Origin: Sphingomonadales bacterium
GTDB taxonomy: Bacteria; Bacteroidota; Bacteroidia; UBA7662
DNA length: 14,691 nucleotides
Direction of reading: 5' to 3'
Assembly (NCBI GenBank): GCA_016872125.1
Contig: VHBD01000023.1
Location: 1 to 14,691 of the forward strand
How positions within the stretch are numbered: position 1 is the first letter of the stretch; the number at the start of each line of letters is the position of its first letter. Below, piece by piece: positions 8,095 to 13,700 of the stretch. The position numbers were made by a program, and so were the translations under genes. The notes under the pieces are model-generated. The model did not search any database and had not been told where the DNA came from. It saw only the letters and a list, made by a program, of their open reading frames with translations.

Positions 8095-8127
8095 TTAAGC
8101 TCTTACAAAGCCCATGCCAAGCCTCCT
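8095..8127 (-). other. Possible six-codon leader frame with consensus Shine-Dalgarno in the groES leader
   Basis: On the minus strand AGGAGG (8127-8122) is followed after 6 nt by ATG (8115-8113) and a short frame encoding MGFVRA that stops with TAA at 8097-8095, 28 bp before the groES start. A perfect Shine-Dalgarno with ideal spacing stands out because the genes here otherwise lack them. It could be a leader peptide or a ribosome stand-by site. A chance match in a short stretch cannot be ruled out, and the peptide shows no attenuator-like codon run. Confidence 0.25.
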
Positions 8128-8141
8128 AATAAGCCTTGAAC

Positions 8142-8201
8142 ATGACAAAATCGCCATTCACTATGTCAAAACAAGCAATTGCTATGACAAAAATGCTGAT
8201 T
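8142..8201 (-). repeat. Three 21-bp-phased direct repeats upstream of groES
   Basis: On the plus strand ATGACAAAA (8142-8150), ATGTCAAAA (8163-8171) and ATGACAAAA (8184-8192) begin exactly 21 bp apart. On the transcribed strand they read TTTTGTCAT or TTTTGACAT. Each copy is followed, after two or three bases, by GC, then one or two bases and ATT, so the repeat unit is longer than the nine-base core. Twenty-one bases is two helical turns, so all copies face the same side of the DNA. Such phasing suits binding of a regulator or polymerase to several sites. No known operator is recognised. Confidence 0.6.
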
Positions 8202-8220
8202 CGAACGGAGTAATCCCCAA
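8188..8220 (-). promoter_or_regulatory. Candidate groESL promoter
   Basis: Minus-strand CATTTTTG (8195-8188) matches seven of eight positions of TAnnTTTG (the first T is C). A TTG at 8220-8218 lies 22 nt upstream, within the 17-23 range reported for Bacteroidota -33/-7 spacing. Transcription would start near 8180 and give a leader of about 115 nt holding two of the three phased repeats. The -7 element overlaps the third repeat. The mismatch and the short motifs keep this tentative. Confidence 0.3.
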
Positions 8221-8260
8221 GTTGAGGGGCTCAAAACACCAAAACACCTCCCGCAATTCC

Positions 8261-8280
8261 AAAAGGGATCCCAATCCCTA
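8261..8280 (-). terminator. Possible weak terminator between secG and groES
   Basis: On the minus strand AGGGAT (8279-8274) can pair with ATCCCT (8269-8264) around a TGGG loop, followed by three more T (8263-8261) and then GG. It begins 16 bp after the secG stop. The six-base stem and short T-run make it much weaker than the groL terminator, so partial read-through into groESL is likely if it works at all. Confidence 0.35.
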
Positions 8281-8295
8281 ATCATAATCTTCAGG

Positions 8296-8688
8296 CTACT
8301 GCGCCGGGGCAGGTTTGGCTCCCTGGTTGCTTGGGGCTGGGGCGCTTCCCTGATTGGCGGGTGCCGGTGCTGCATTACCCCCTGGAGGGGCCGGTTGGCT
8401 ACCCGCTGGGGTTTCCAAAACCTTTTCTTCGAGTCGGGTGGCCGCGCCTTCTTCGGTAGTCTCTGCACGAGGAATCCACAAATTCACCAACAAAGCGAGG
8501 GTCAAGAGGGAAAGGCTAAGAATCCAGGTACCCTTTTCCACCACATCCGATGTCCTTTTGACCCCCATCACTTGGTTAATCGATGAGGAACCTTGGGCCA
8601 ATCCGCCCCCTTTGGGCTTCTGAACCAAAACCAAAAGAATCAACAAAAGGCTAACCAATACGATAAGGAGGGTAATGAAGGTATACAT
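8296..8688 (-). CDS. secG: Protein translocase subunit SecG with a Pro/Ala-rich tail
   Basis: SecG is the small inner-membrane subunit of the SecYEG channel and assists SecA-driven export. In 130 residues there are two membrane helices (about 4-22 and 54-72). Between them lies the conserved cytoplasmic loop VQKPKGGGLAQGSSSINQVMG (about 22-42), whose Gly-rich LAQG(S) core is the family hallmark. The two-helix core is complete by residue 75. The remainder is a low-complexity tail rich in Pro, Ala, Gln, Gly and Asn with an imperfect repeat (APAPANQGS, APAPSNQGA), longer than in E. coli SecG. The gene lies 98 bp after a TPR-protein gene, with its own promoter-like element in the gap, and 229 bp before groES. 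Confidence 0.93.
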   Translation of the reverse strand: MYTFITLLIVLVSLLLILLVLVQKPKGGGLAQGSSSINQVMGVKRTSDVVEKGTWILSLSLLTLALLVNLWIPRAETTEEGAATRLEEKVLETPAGSQPAPPGGNAAPAPANQGSAPAPSNQGAKPAPAQ

Positions 8689-8742
8689 AGGATAGGATTA
8701 AAATAAGTGCTACAAGGGTTGGTAACCTGAAATGGCAGGGCG

Positions 8743-8750
8743 CAAAGGTA
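8743..8750 (-). promoter_or_regulatory. Candidate -7 promoter element for secG
   Basis: Minus-strand TACCTTTG (8750-8743), followed by C, is a perfect TAnnTTTG match in the noncoding gap between the TPR gene and secG, about 54 bp before the secG start. I see no TTG at 17-23 nt upstream, so the -33 part is missing. If active, it would let secG be expressed apart from the upstream gene chain. Confidence 0.4.
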
Positions 8751-8786
8751 AGTTCAAAACAAGTTTAGAGACCATTCTTGGACTAA

Positions 8787-9542
8787 TCACCTAGGCGAGT
8801 TGGATTCAATTTGATCGATACAATCCCTGAAATAGCCTAATTTGCTAGGGAATCGTAGCATGAGCCGACGGTAAACTCGAACGGCCATTGCCCTTTGACC
8901 CTGCTCCAGATAAAGCCCCGCCAAGGATTCGGAAACGGGGACCTCCTCCAAATCCAAACTCTTGGCAGCCATTTCGCGAATACGATCCATTTCGTTTCGA
9001 GATTCTTCGGGCACCTTGTTTGAAGGGGTGGGCTCTTTGCAATCTGCTGTTTGACCCTCACTCCAATTGGACAAGTCTGCCGAGGCTTCCAAGTAATCCG
9101 TCTGCGTATATTCCGCGTAGAGCAAATCCAGTTCATCCGATTCCATGGCTTTCCAATCCACCTGACCTAGTAACGTAAACCAATCCAGCCGTGTTTGCTG
9201 CGCATTTCCTTGCTCCATTGTGAGTTTAGTTTCCTTAACCTCGTTGGGCACTTCGGGCGATGTTTCCAAACTTGAAATATGGAACTCTGCCCCTACTTCT
9301 GGCGTGGATTGCTGACGTTCAATGGCCCTGTATAACCACTGACCTTGATCGGTCATGGCGGAATAAGAGGCCAATGCTTTGGAAAATCTGGAGGAATGGT
9401 TGATTTTCATGCGCTGCAAATACAAGATTTGGCCCGCCTCAAAAGCTGGAGCTTCCCTAAGGAGATGTTCCAGATCCTGCCCATCGACACCCTCCAGCAA
9501 CAAGGGGTTACGAATCCATTCACGAAGCAAGCGTAGGTCCAT
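8787..9542 (-). CDS. Protein of unknown function with a C-terminal TPR-like repeat
   Basis: A 251-residue soluble protein with no signal peptide or membrane helix. The N-terminal 75 residues (EHLLREAPAFEAGQILYLQR, then FSKALASYSAMTDQGQWLYR) look like a helical repeat region and resemble, from memory, a Bacteroidota hypothetical protein found beside secG. Residues about 80-200 are acidic, low in hydrophobics and probably disordered. Residues about 204-237 (ESLAGLYLEQGQRAMAVRVY, then RRLMLRFPSK) fit a tetratricopeptide repeat, with the Gly, Ala and Pro where TPRs have them. It begins 3 bp after the lptE-like stop, so the two are probably cotranscribed. The neighbours suggest a role as a scaffold or adaptor in envelope assembly, but that is inference only. 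No enzymatic motif is visible. Confidence 0.8.
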   Translation of the reverse strand: MDLRLLREWIRNPLLLEGVDGQDLEHLLREAPAFEAGQILYLQRMKINHSSRFSKALASYSAMTDQGQWLYRAIERQQSTPEVGAEFHISSLETSPEVPNEVKETKLTMEQGNAQQTRLDWFTLLGQVDWKAMESDELDLLYAEYTQTDYLEASADLSNWSEGQTADCKEPTPSNKVPEESRNEMDRIREMAAKSLDLEEVPVSESLAGLYLEQGQRAMAVRVYRRLMLRFPSKLGYFRDCIDQIESNSPR

Positions 9543-9545
9543 GGT

Positions 9546-10088
9546 TCACCACTGAATAAAAGCTTTGTTGAAAGCATCATCCACCAATTGCTTCACAATT
9601 TGATTCACCAATTCCCCCTCCACGCTTTGAAGCGGCAAGCCCGCATCAAAATCCGCATACCGAGTAAATCGCTGTTCCCATCCTTGTTTTTCTTGGTCTT
9701 TCACTTGAAACTTTAAACGCCAAACAATCGTCAAACGGTTTAGACTTGTTTTCTCTTGTCCGGATACCGCAGCAGCGGTGACTGAATAATCCTGAATTTC
9801 ACCGGTAAATTCCCAATCGGTAGAACCGAGCGGCCCCAATTTGAGGTTGGATTCAGCCAAACATTTATCTCGAAAAGCATCGGACAATTGCTGACTGAGG
9901 GAGGGATTTACCAAAGAGGCGTTGTTGCGCATTTGCACGATGTGCAGTGTTTTGACCTCTGGCGGAACCGAAGCACCGCTGAAGGAGTACACTCCGCATC
10001 CGCTGAGGAAACTCAACATCAGAAAGATCCCCATCAAGGGCACTAACCCTAAGGAACTCCCTCTAACCTTATTCCTCTTCCAGTCCAT
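9546..10088 (-). CDS. lptE: LptE-like outer-membrane assembly lipoprotein
   Basis: LptE plugs the LptD barrel that inserts lipopolysaccharide into the outer membrane; this looks like the diverged Bacteroidota version. From the chosen ATG (10088) the protein has 180 residues. It starts with a basic N-terminus, a hydrophobic stretch (about 13-28) and lipobox LSGC, with Cys31 as the lipidation site. Mature features are GVYSFSGAS, the strand PEVKTLHIVQMRNN, and the LptE-like pattern of a helix with NPSLSQQLSDAFRDKC followed by beta strands and a C-terminal helix ending in VKQLVDDAFNKAF. The frame extends back to an ATG at 10184, but that adds 32 residues before the signal peptide and lies deep in the upstream gene, so 10088 is preferred; it overlaps that gene's stop by 20 bp. 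The family call rests on pattern and context, as sequence identity in this family is low. Confidence 0.83.
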   Translation of the reverse strand: MDWKRNKVRGSSLGLVPLMGIFLMLSFLSGCGVYSFSGASVPPEVKTLHIVQMRNNASLVNPSLSQQLSDAFRDKCLAESNLKLGPLGSTDWEFTGEIQDYSVTAAAVSGQEKTSLNRLTIVWRLKFQVKDQEKQGWEQRFTRYADFDAGLPLQSVEGELVNQIVKQLVDDAFNKAFIQW

Positions 10089-11277
10089 ATTCTTTGATTT
10101 TTCGATACAGGGTTCGCTCCGAGATCCCCAATTCAGCAGCGGCCTGCCTCCTCTTGCCGGCATACTTACGTATCGCTTTATCAATCAGGCGCTTCTCTAC
10201 TTCCATCAAGGATAAATTCTCTTCGATATCCACCACTTCAGCATGTTCGTCGTAGCGTGACATCGATGCTGAGACGTTCACAGACTCTACAATGGGCGTA
10301 ATCACCGTTCCAATGGACTTATCGCTATCGCGGATAGGGGCATCGCCCTCCATAATCTGCCCCATGACCCGCTTCATTTCCACCATGTCCTTCTTGAGAT
10401 CAAACAAAACCTTGTACAACAAATCTCTTTCAGACCAATCTTCGGAGGACCCACCCACTCCTTCCAACAAGGCGGGCAAAGAGCTCCCCGAAATTTCACG
10501 TACGGGCAAATATGGAAGAATTTCATCGCCACAGAGCATACGTGTTGGAGCCAGTACGCAGATTTGCTCGGCAACGTTCTTAAGTTGCCGAATATTTCCA
10601 GGCCAGGGTTGGTCCACCAACCAATCCAAGGCGCCTTGATCCAATTGAACCGGTTGGGAATGGTAGCGTTCCGAAAAATCAGCGGCAAACTTTCTAAACA
10701 GCAGCGGTATATCTTCTTTCCGCTCTCTCAATGCAGGTATCTGTATCGCTACGGTGTTCATTCGATAATACAGATCTTCCCGGAACTTACCCTTTTCAAT
10801 TTGCTTAAGCAGAGAAAGGTTCGTGGCGGCGACCAAACGTACATCGGTGGATAGAACCTTGGATGAACCCACTTTGATAAATTCACCCGATTCGAGGACC
10901 CGTAACAATCTGGCCTGGGTACCCAGCGGCATTTCAGCGACTTCATCCAGAAAAATTGTCCCCCCATTAACCGTTTCGAAATAACCTTGCCGGGACTCGT
11001 GGGCACCCGTGAAGGAACCCTTTTCGTGGCCAAACAATTCAGAATCAATGGTCCCCTCCGGTATGGCACCACAATTCACCGCAATAAACTTGTTGTGCTT
11101 ACGCTGCGATAGCTGATGCAATATTTTGGAGAACACCTCTTTACCTACCCCGGATTCACCCAAGATCAAAACAGAAACGTCCGTCGCTGCCACTTGATCT
11201 GCAATACGCAACGCGTGATTAAGCGATGGAGCATTCCCAATAATGCCAAATCGTTGTTTGAGGGCTTGTAATTCCAT
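10069..11277 (-). CDS. Sigma-54-dependent transcriptional activator without an N-terminal sensory domain
   Basis: An AAA+ activator of RNA polymerase holding sigma-54. In 402 residues: Walker A GESGVGKE (40-47); the sigma-54-contacting loop GSFTGA (87-92), with Ser where GAFTGA is usual; Walker B GGTIFLDE (105-112); RLVAATN (147-153); the arginine-finger region FREDLYYRMN (165-174); and PWPGNIRQLKN (224-234). A linker of about 100 residues (255-355) includes a coiled-coil-like segment (LLYKVLFDLKKDMVEMKRVM). A Fis-type helix-turn-helix follows, RRQAAAELGISERTLYRKIK (about 376-395). There is no receiver, GAF or PAS domain before the AAA+ core, so its control is not evident. It lies 27 bp after a methyltransferase gene and overlaps the lptE-like gene, suggesting a role linked to the envelope. 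Target promoters are unknown. Confidence 0.95.
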   Translation of the reverse strand: MELQALKQRFGIIGNAPSLNHALRIADQVAATDVSVLILGESGVGKEVFSKILHQLSQRKHNKFIAVNCGAIPEGTIDSELFGHEKGSFTGAHESRQGYFETVNGGTIFLDEVAEMPLGTQARLLRVLESGEFIKVGSSKVLSTDVRLVAATNLSLLKQIEKGKFREDLYYRMNTVAIQIPALRERKEDIPLLFRKFAADFSERYHSQPVQLDQGALDWLVDQPWPGNIRQLKNVAEQICVLAPTRMLCGDEILPYLPVREISGSSLPALLEGVGGSSEDWSERDLLYKVLFDLKKDMVEMKRVMGQIMEGDAPIRDSDKSIGTVITPIVESVNVSASMSRYDEHAEVVDIEENLSLMEVEKRLIDKAIRKYAGKRRQAAAELGISERTLYRKIKEYGLEEE

Positions 11278-11304
11278 GCGGTTTTCCGAATCGATTGAAT
11301 GCGT

Positions 11305-12069
11305 TTATGGCCGACCTTTCTGCAAAATCATTACCGCCATCCATCCCCAATATTTGAGACCTGGAATCCACCGAAATGACCATTGGTCCAAACGATCCAA
11401 GGAACTCAGTATTTTTTTGAAATACGGCCTGTTACGAAAAACAACAGCGGCCGTGGTGAACAAATTGTAATAATCTACGGTAACCTCGCTGAAATAAGAG
11501 GTAGCTTTACGAAAGTCCTTGAGACGCATGGGTTTTTCGTCCACTGTCCTCAATTGAGGGGTCAATTTTCGGTAACAATTCAGCAGGGGGTTATGCCCTG
11601 TGGGCTCGATAAATACCGCCTTGCCCCCAGGCTTTAGGCATCGATGCAATTCTTTGTAGGCCTTGTCCAAATCTAAATGATGCAGAATAGCGGAACCCAC
11701 GATAATATCAAAGGTATTATCCTCAAATTCAAGACTTTCGGCATTCATCCGTCGAAAATCAATCTCCAGATTTTCGGCCTGGGCCTGGGCCTTGGACTGA
11801 GCGATGGCCACATCCGAAATGTCGATGCCCACCACTTGCGCTCCGTGTCGGGCTAGATTAAATGCTGCGGAGCCCGGCCCGCAACCATATTCCAAAACCC
11901 TGCAACCCTTGGCCAAAGGCATCAAAGCATGCCAATGGGCGTCACGACTGCTTTCGATGGTCTCGTAAAATTTATCCACCGATTTACGCAGGTCTTCCGC
12001 GAAAGCTTTGTTATGGTATTTCCGCTCCCGTTCTAGGCGTGCGGTATCATCATCCATGATCCTGCTCAT
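11305..12069 (-). CDS. Class I SAM-dependent methyltransferase
   Basis: A 254-residue Rossmann-fold methyltransferase. Motif I is VLEYGCGPGSAA (58-69), followed by VVGIDIS (79-85) for the ribose hydroxyls, DIIVGSAILHHL (121-132) as motif II/III, and the post-motif LKPGGK (145-150). The C-terminal part (EPTGHNPLLNCYRKLTP onward) resembles methyltransferases found with glycan or lipid pathways, but the substrate cannot be told. A weakly hydrophobic stretch near the end (WIPGLKYWGWMAVMIL) could touch a membrane. The start ATG overlaps the miaB stop by 4 bp, the ATGA arrangement that usually means translational coupling; another Met at residue 5 is possible. The next gene, the sigma-54 activator, follows after 27 bp. 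A tRNA substrate is conceivable from the miaB coupling, but nothing in the sequence proves it. Confidence 0.9.
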   Translation of the reverse strand: MSRIMDDDTARLERERKYHNKAFAEDLRKSVDKFYETIESSRDAHWHALMPLAKGCRVLEYGCGPGSAAFNLARHGAQVVGIDISDVAIAQSKAQAQAENLEIDFRRMNAESLEFEDNTFDIIVGSAILHHLDLDKAYKELHRCLKPGGKAVFIEPTGHNPLLNCYRKLTPQLRTVDEKPMRLKDFRKATSYFSEVTVDYYNLFTTAAVVFRNRPYFKKILSSLDRLDQWSFRWIPGLKYWGWMAVMILQKGRP

Positions 12070-13514
12070 GCTTGCACAGCATCAAATTCAACGACTTGAC
12101 CCATCAAAGTTGCTTTGGTGGATCGATGCACCGTAACATCCACGTAGGATCCCGGAGACAGGTCTTTGGCTCCAATGAAATCGCGCGCTAATTCAACATC
12201 TTTCCCTGGAAATACCACCATTTTGTTGCGTGAATTTCTACCGCACCAATCCTGATCGGAACGTTTGGACTTGCCTTCAATGAGCACGCTGTGAACTTTG
12301 CACTCTTCTTCTTGGTTGCGCTCCACGGAATGTTGATCCTGCAAGGCCATAACTTCGGCCAATCGACGTTTCTTGATTTCCTCAGGAACATCATCGGGGT
12401 ACTTTCGGGCCGCGAGGGTCCCGGGCCGCTCCGAGTACGCAAACATGTAGGCCGAATCAAAACGAACCAACTTCATCAGGGACAAGGTTTCGCGATGATC
12501 CTCTTCGGTTTCCCCGCAGAATCCAACAATGATATCGGTGGTAATTGCACAATCAGGGAGTATCCTTCGTATCGCCTCTACCCTTTCCAGGTACCATGGG
12601 CGATCGTAGGTCCGGTTCATGCGCGTCAAGACCTTGGAACTCCCGGACTGCACAGGCAGGTGGATATTTTTGCATAAATTATCGTGACGGGCCATGGTAT
12701 GAAGCACCTCGTCGGTAATGTCTTTGGGATGGGAGGTCGAGAATCGAACCCTCAAGTCGGGGGATATGCTTGCGATATAAGCAAGCAAATCGGCAAACAA
12801 AAAGGTAGGCGATTCTTCCCCCTTTGTTTCCCCTGCTGGGGCTTGCCAACGATAAGAATCCACGTTTTGGCCCAACAACGTAACTTCCTTATAGCCTTGC
12901 GCCCATAATTCACGACACTCCTGGTAAATGCTGTGGGGATCGCGGCTCCGCTCCCTCCCTCGGGTAAAGGGCACCACACAAAAAGAACACATGTTATCGC
13001 AACCCCGCATAATGGTCACAAAGGCGGTAACCCCGTTCGAGCCCAAACGCACCGGGGCAATCTCCGCATAGGTCTCCTCCCGGGAGAGCAATACATTCAC
13101 CGCTTGTTGGCCTCCTTGGACCTGTTCCAACAGACCCGGCAAATCCTTGTAGGCATCAGGACCCACCACGAGGTCCACCAATTGCTCTTGCTCCAATAAC
13201 TTGTTCTTCAACCTCTCGGCCATGCATCCCAAAACACCAATGATCATGGTCGGTTTGTGGCGCTTCATGGCCCGAAAATGTTGCAATCGTGCCCTCACCT
13301 TTTGTTCTGCATTTTCCCGTATGGAACAGGTATTAATCATCACCACATCCGCTTGCTCCAGTTCCTCCGTAACCCCGTACCCCAAATCGGCCATGACCGA
13401 GGCCACAATTTCGCTGTCCGAGAAATTCATTTGGCAGCCGTAGCTCTCCATGTACAGGAATTTGTCGGTAGGTGGTAAATTCCCTTTCAGGATCCCGGAA
13501 AATTGGCCGCTCAT
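12066..13514 (-). CDS. miaB: tRNA-2-methylthio-N6-dimethylallyladenosine synthase MiaB
   Basis: MiaB is a radical-SAM methylthiotransferase that converts i6A37 to ms2i6A37 in tRNAs reading codons beginning with U. The 482-residue protein has the three parts of the family. The N-terminal domain binds the auxiliary [4Fe-4S] cluster through Cys27 (ESYGCQMNFSDSE), Cys63 (NTCSIRENA) and Cys97 (GCMAE). The radical-SAM core has Cys172, Cys176 and Cys179 (RGCDNMCSFCVVPFTRGRE). A C-terminal TRAM domain (about 405-475) ends with GQVVEF. The motif MESYGCQMNFSDSE favours MiaB over RimO or MtaB. It is the first gene of the leftward cluster and its end overlaps the methyltransferase start by 4 bp. A TATTTTTG element lies about 75 bp before its start. 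The ATG used gives a 21-residue extension before MESYGCQ, which may be partly dispensable. Confidence 0.97.
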   Translation of the reverse strand: MSGQFSGILKGNLPPTDKFLYMESYGCQMNFSDSEIVASVMADLGYGVTEELEQADVVMINTCSIRENAEQKVRARLQHFRAMKRHKPTMIIGVLGCMAERLKNKLLEQEQLVDLVVGPDAYKDLPGLLEQVQGGQQAVNVLLSREETYAEIAPVRLGSNGVTAFVTIMRGCDNMCSFCVVPFTRGRERSRDPHSIYQECRELWAQGYKEVTLLGQNVDSYRWQAPAGETKGEESPTFLFADLLAYIASISPDLRVRFSTSHPKDITDEVLHTMARHDNLCKNIHLPVQSGSSKVLTRMNRTYDRPWYLERVEAIRRILPDCAITTDIIVGFCGETEEDHRETLSLMKLVRFDSAYMFAYSERPGTLAARKYPDDVPEEIKKRRLAEVMALQDQHSVERNQEEECKVHSVLIEGKSKRSDQDWCGRNSRNKMVVFPGKDVELARDFIGAKDLSPGSYVDVTVHRSTKATLMGQVVEFDAVQA

Positions 13515-13589
13515 GATCTATGGTCTTGGATAAAAACAAATAAGATTTGAAAAAAGGCTATTTCTTTGGCTAAAAACCGATTTTTTTTA

Positions 13590-13597
13590 CAAAAATA
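13590..13597 (-). promoter_or_regulatory. Candidate -7 promoter element for the miaB operon
   Basis: Minus-strand TATTTTTG (13597-13590) fits TAnnTTTG perfectly and lies 75 bp before the miaB start. The nearest upstream TTG triplets give spacers of 13 and 31 nt, neither within 17-23, so the -33 half is uncertain. The local A/T richness also makes a chance match fairly likely. Confidence 0.33.
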
Positions 13598-13608
13598 CGA
13601 GGAAATGC

Positions 13609-13659
13609 GACAAAATGTCAGGTTTTACCAAAAACCATGCCATACCCCAGAATTTGGCA
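13609..13659. repeat. Three consecutive small inverted repeats in the divergent spacer
   Basis: Within 51 bp lie three dyads: GACA-AAA-TGTC (13609-13619), GGTTTT-ACCA-AAAACC (13621-13636), and TGCCA (13638-13642) with TGGCA (13655-13659) around a 12-nt loop. They sit between the divergent miaB and secreted-protein genes, just upstream of both promoter candidates, so operator function is possible. Each is short and none matches a known operator that I recognise. The rest of the 186-bp spacer is A/T-rich and holds nothing else that I can name. Confidence 0.4.
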
Positions 13660-13686
13660 CAAAGAAGATTTTGTGAACTAAACTTG
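13653..13686 (+). promoter_or_regulatory. Tentative promoter of the secreted-protein gene
   Basis: TTTG (13653-13656), a 22-nt spacer and TAAACTTG (13679-13686; seven of eight positions of TAnnTTTG) are arranged like a Bacteroidota promoter. The leader would be only about 10 nt to the ATG at 13701, which is unusually short and lowers confidence. Confidence 0.28.
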
Positions 13687-13700
13687 TAAAAAAAACCACT

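Noticed and set aside
8215..8229. CCCC-AAGTTGA-GGGG hairpin as a terminator between secG and groES
   Set aside because: The stem is only four pairs and no T-run follows on the minus strand; the hairpin at 8261-8280 is a better, though weak, candidate.
8067..8295. CIRCE element (TTAGCACTC, 9 nt, GAGTGCTAA) upstream of groES
   Set aside because: I looked for it on both strands of the noncoding stretch and found neither half.
9546..10184. Longer lptE-like protein starting at 10184
   Set aside because: It would put 32 residues before the lipoprotein signal peptide and overlap the sigma-54 activator by over 110 bp. The ATG at 10088 gives a normal signal peptide.
13654..13675. TTGGCAC at 13654-13660 as the -24 half of a sigma-54 promoter for the secreted-protein gene
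   Set aside because: The -12 half should have GC ten bases after the GG, but those positions read AT. Without it the match is not a sigma-54 promoter, although a sigma-54 activator is encoded nearby.
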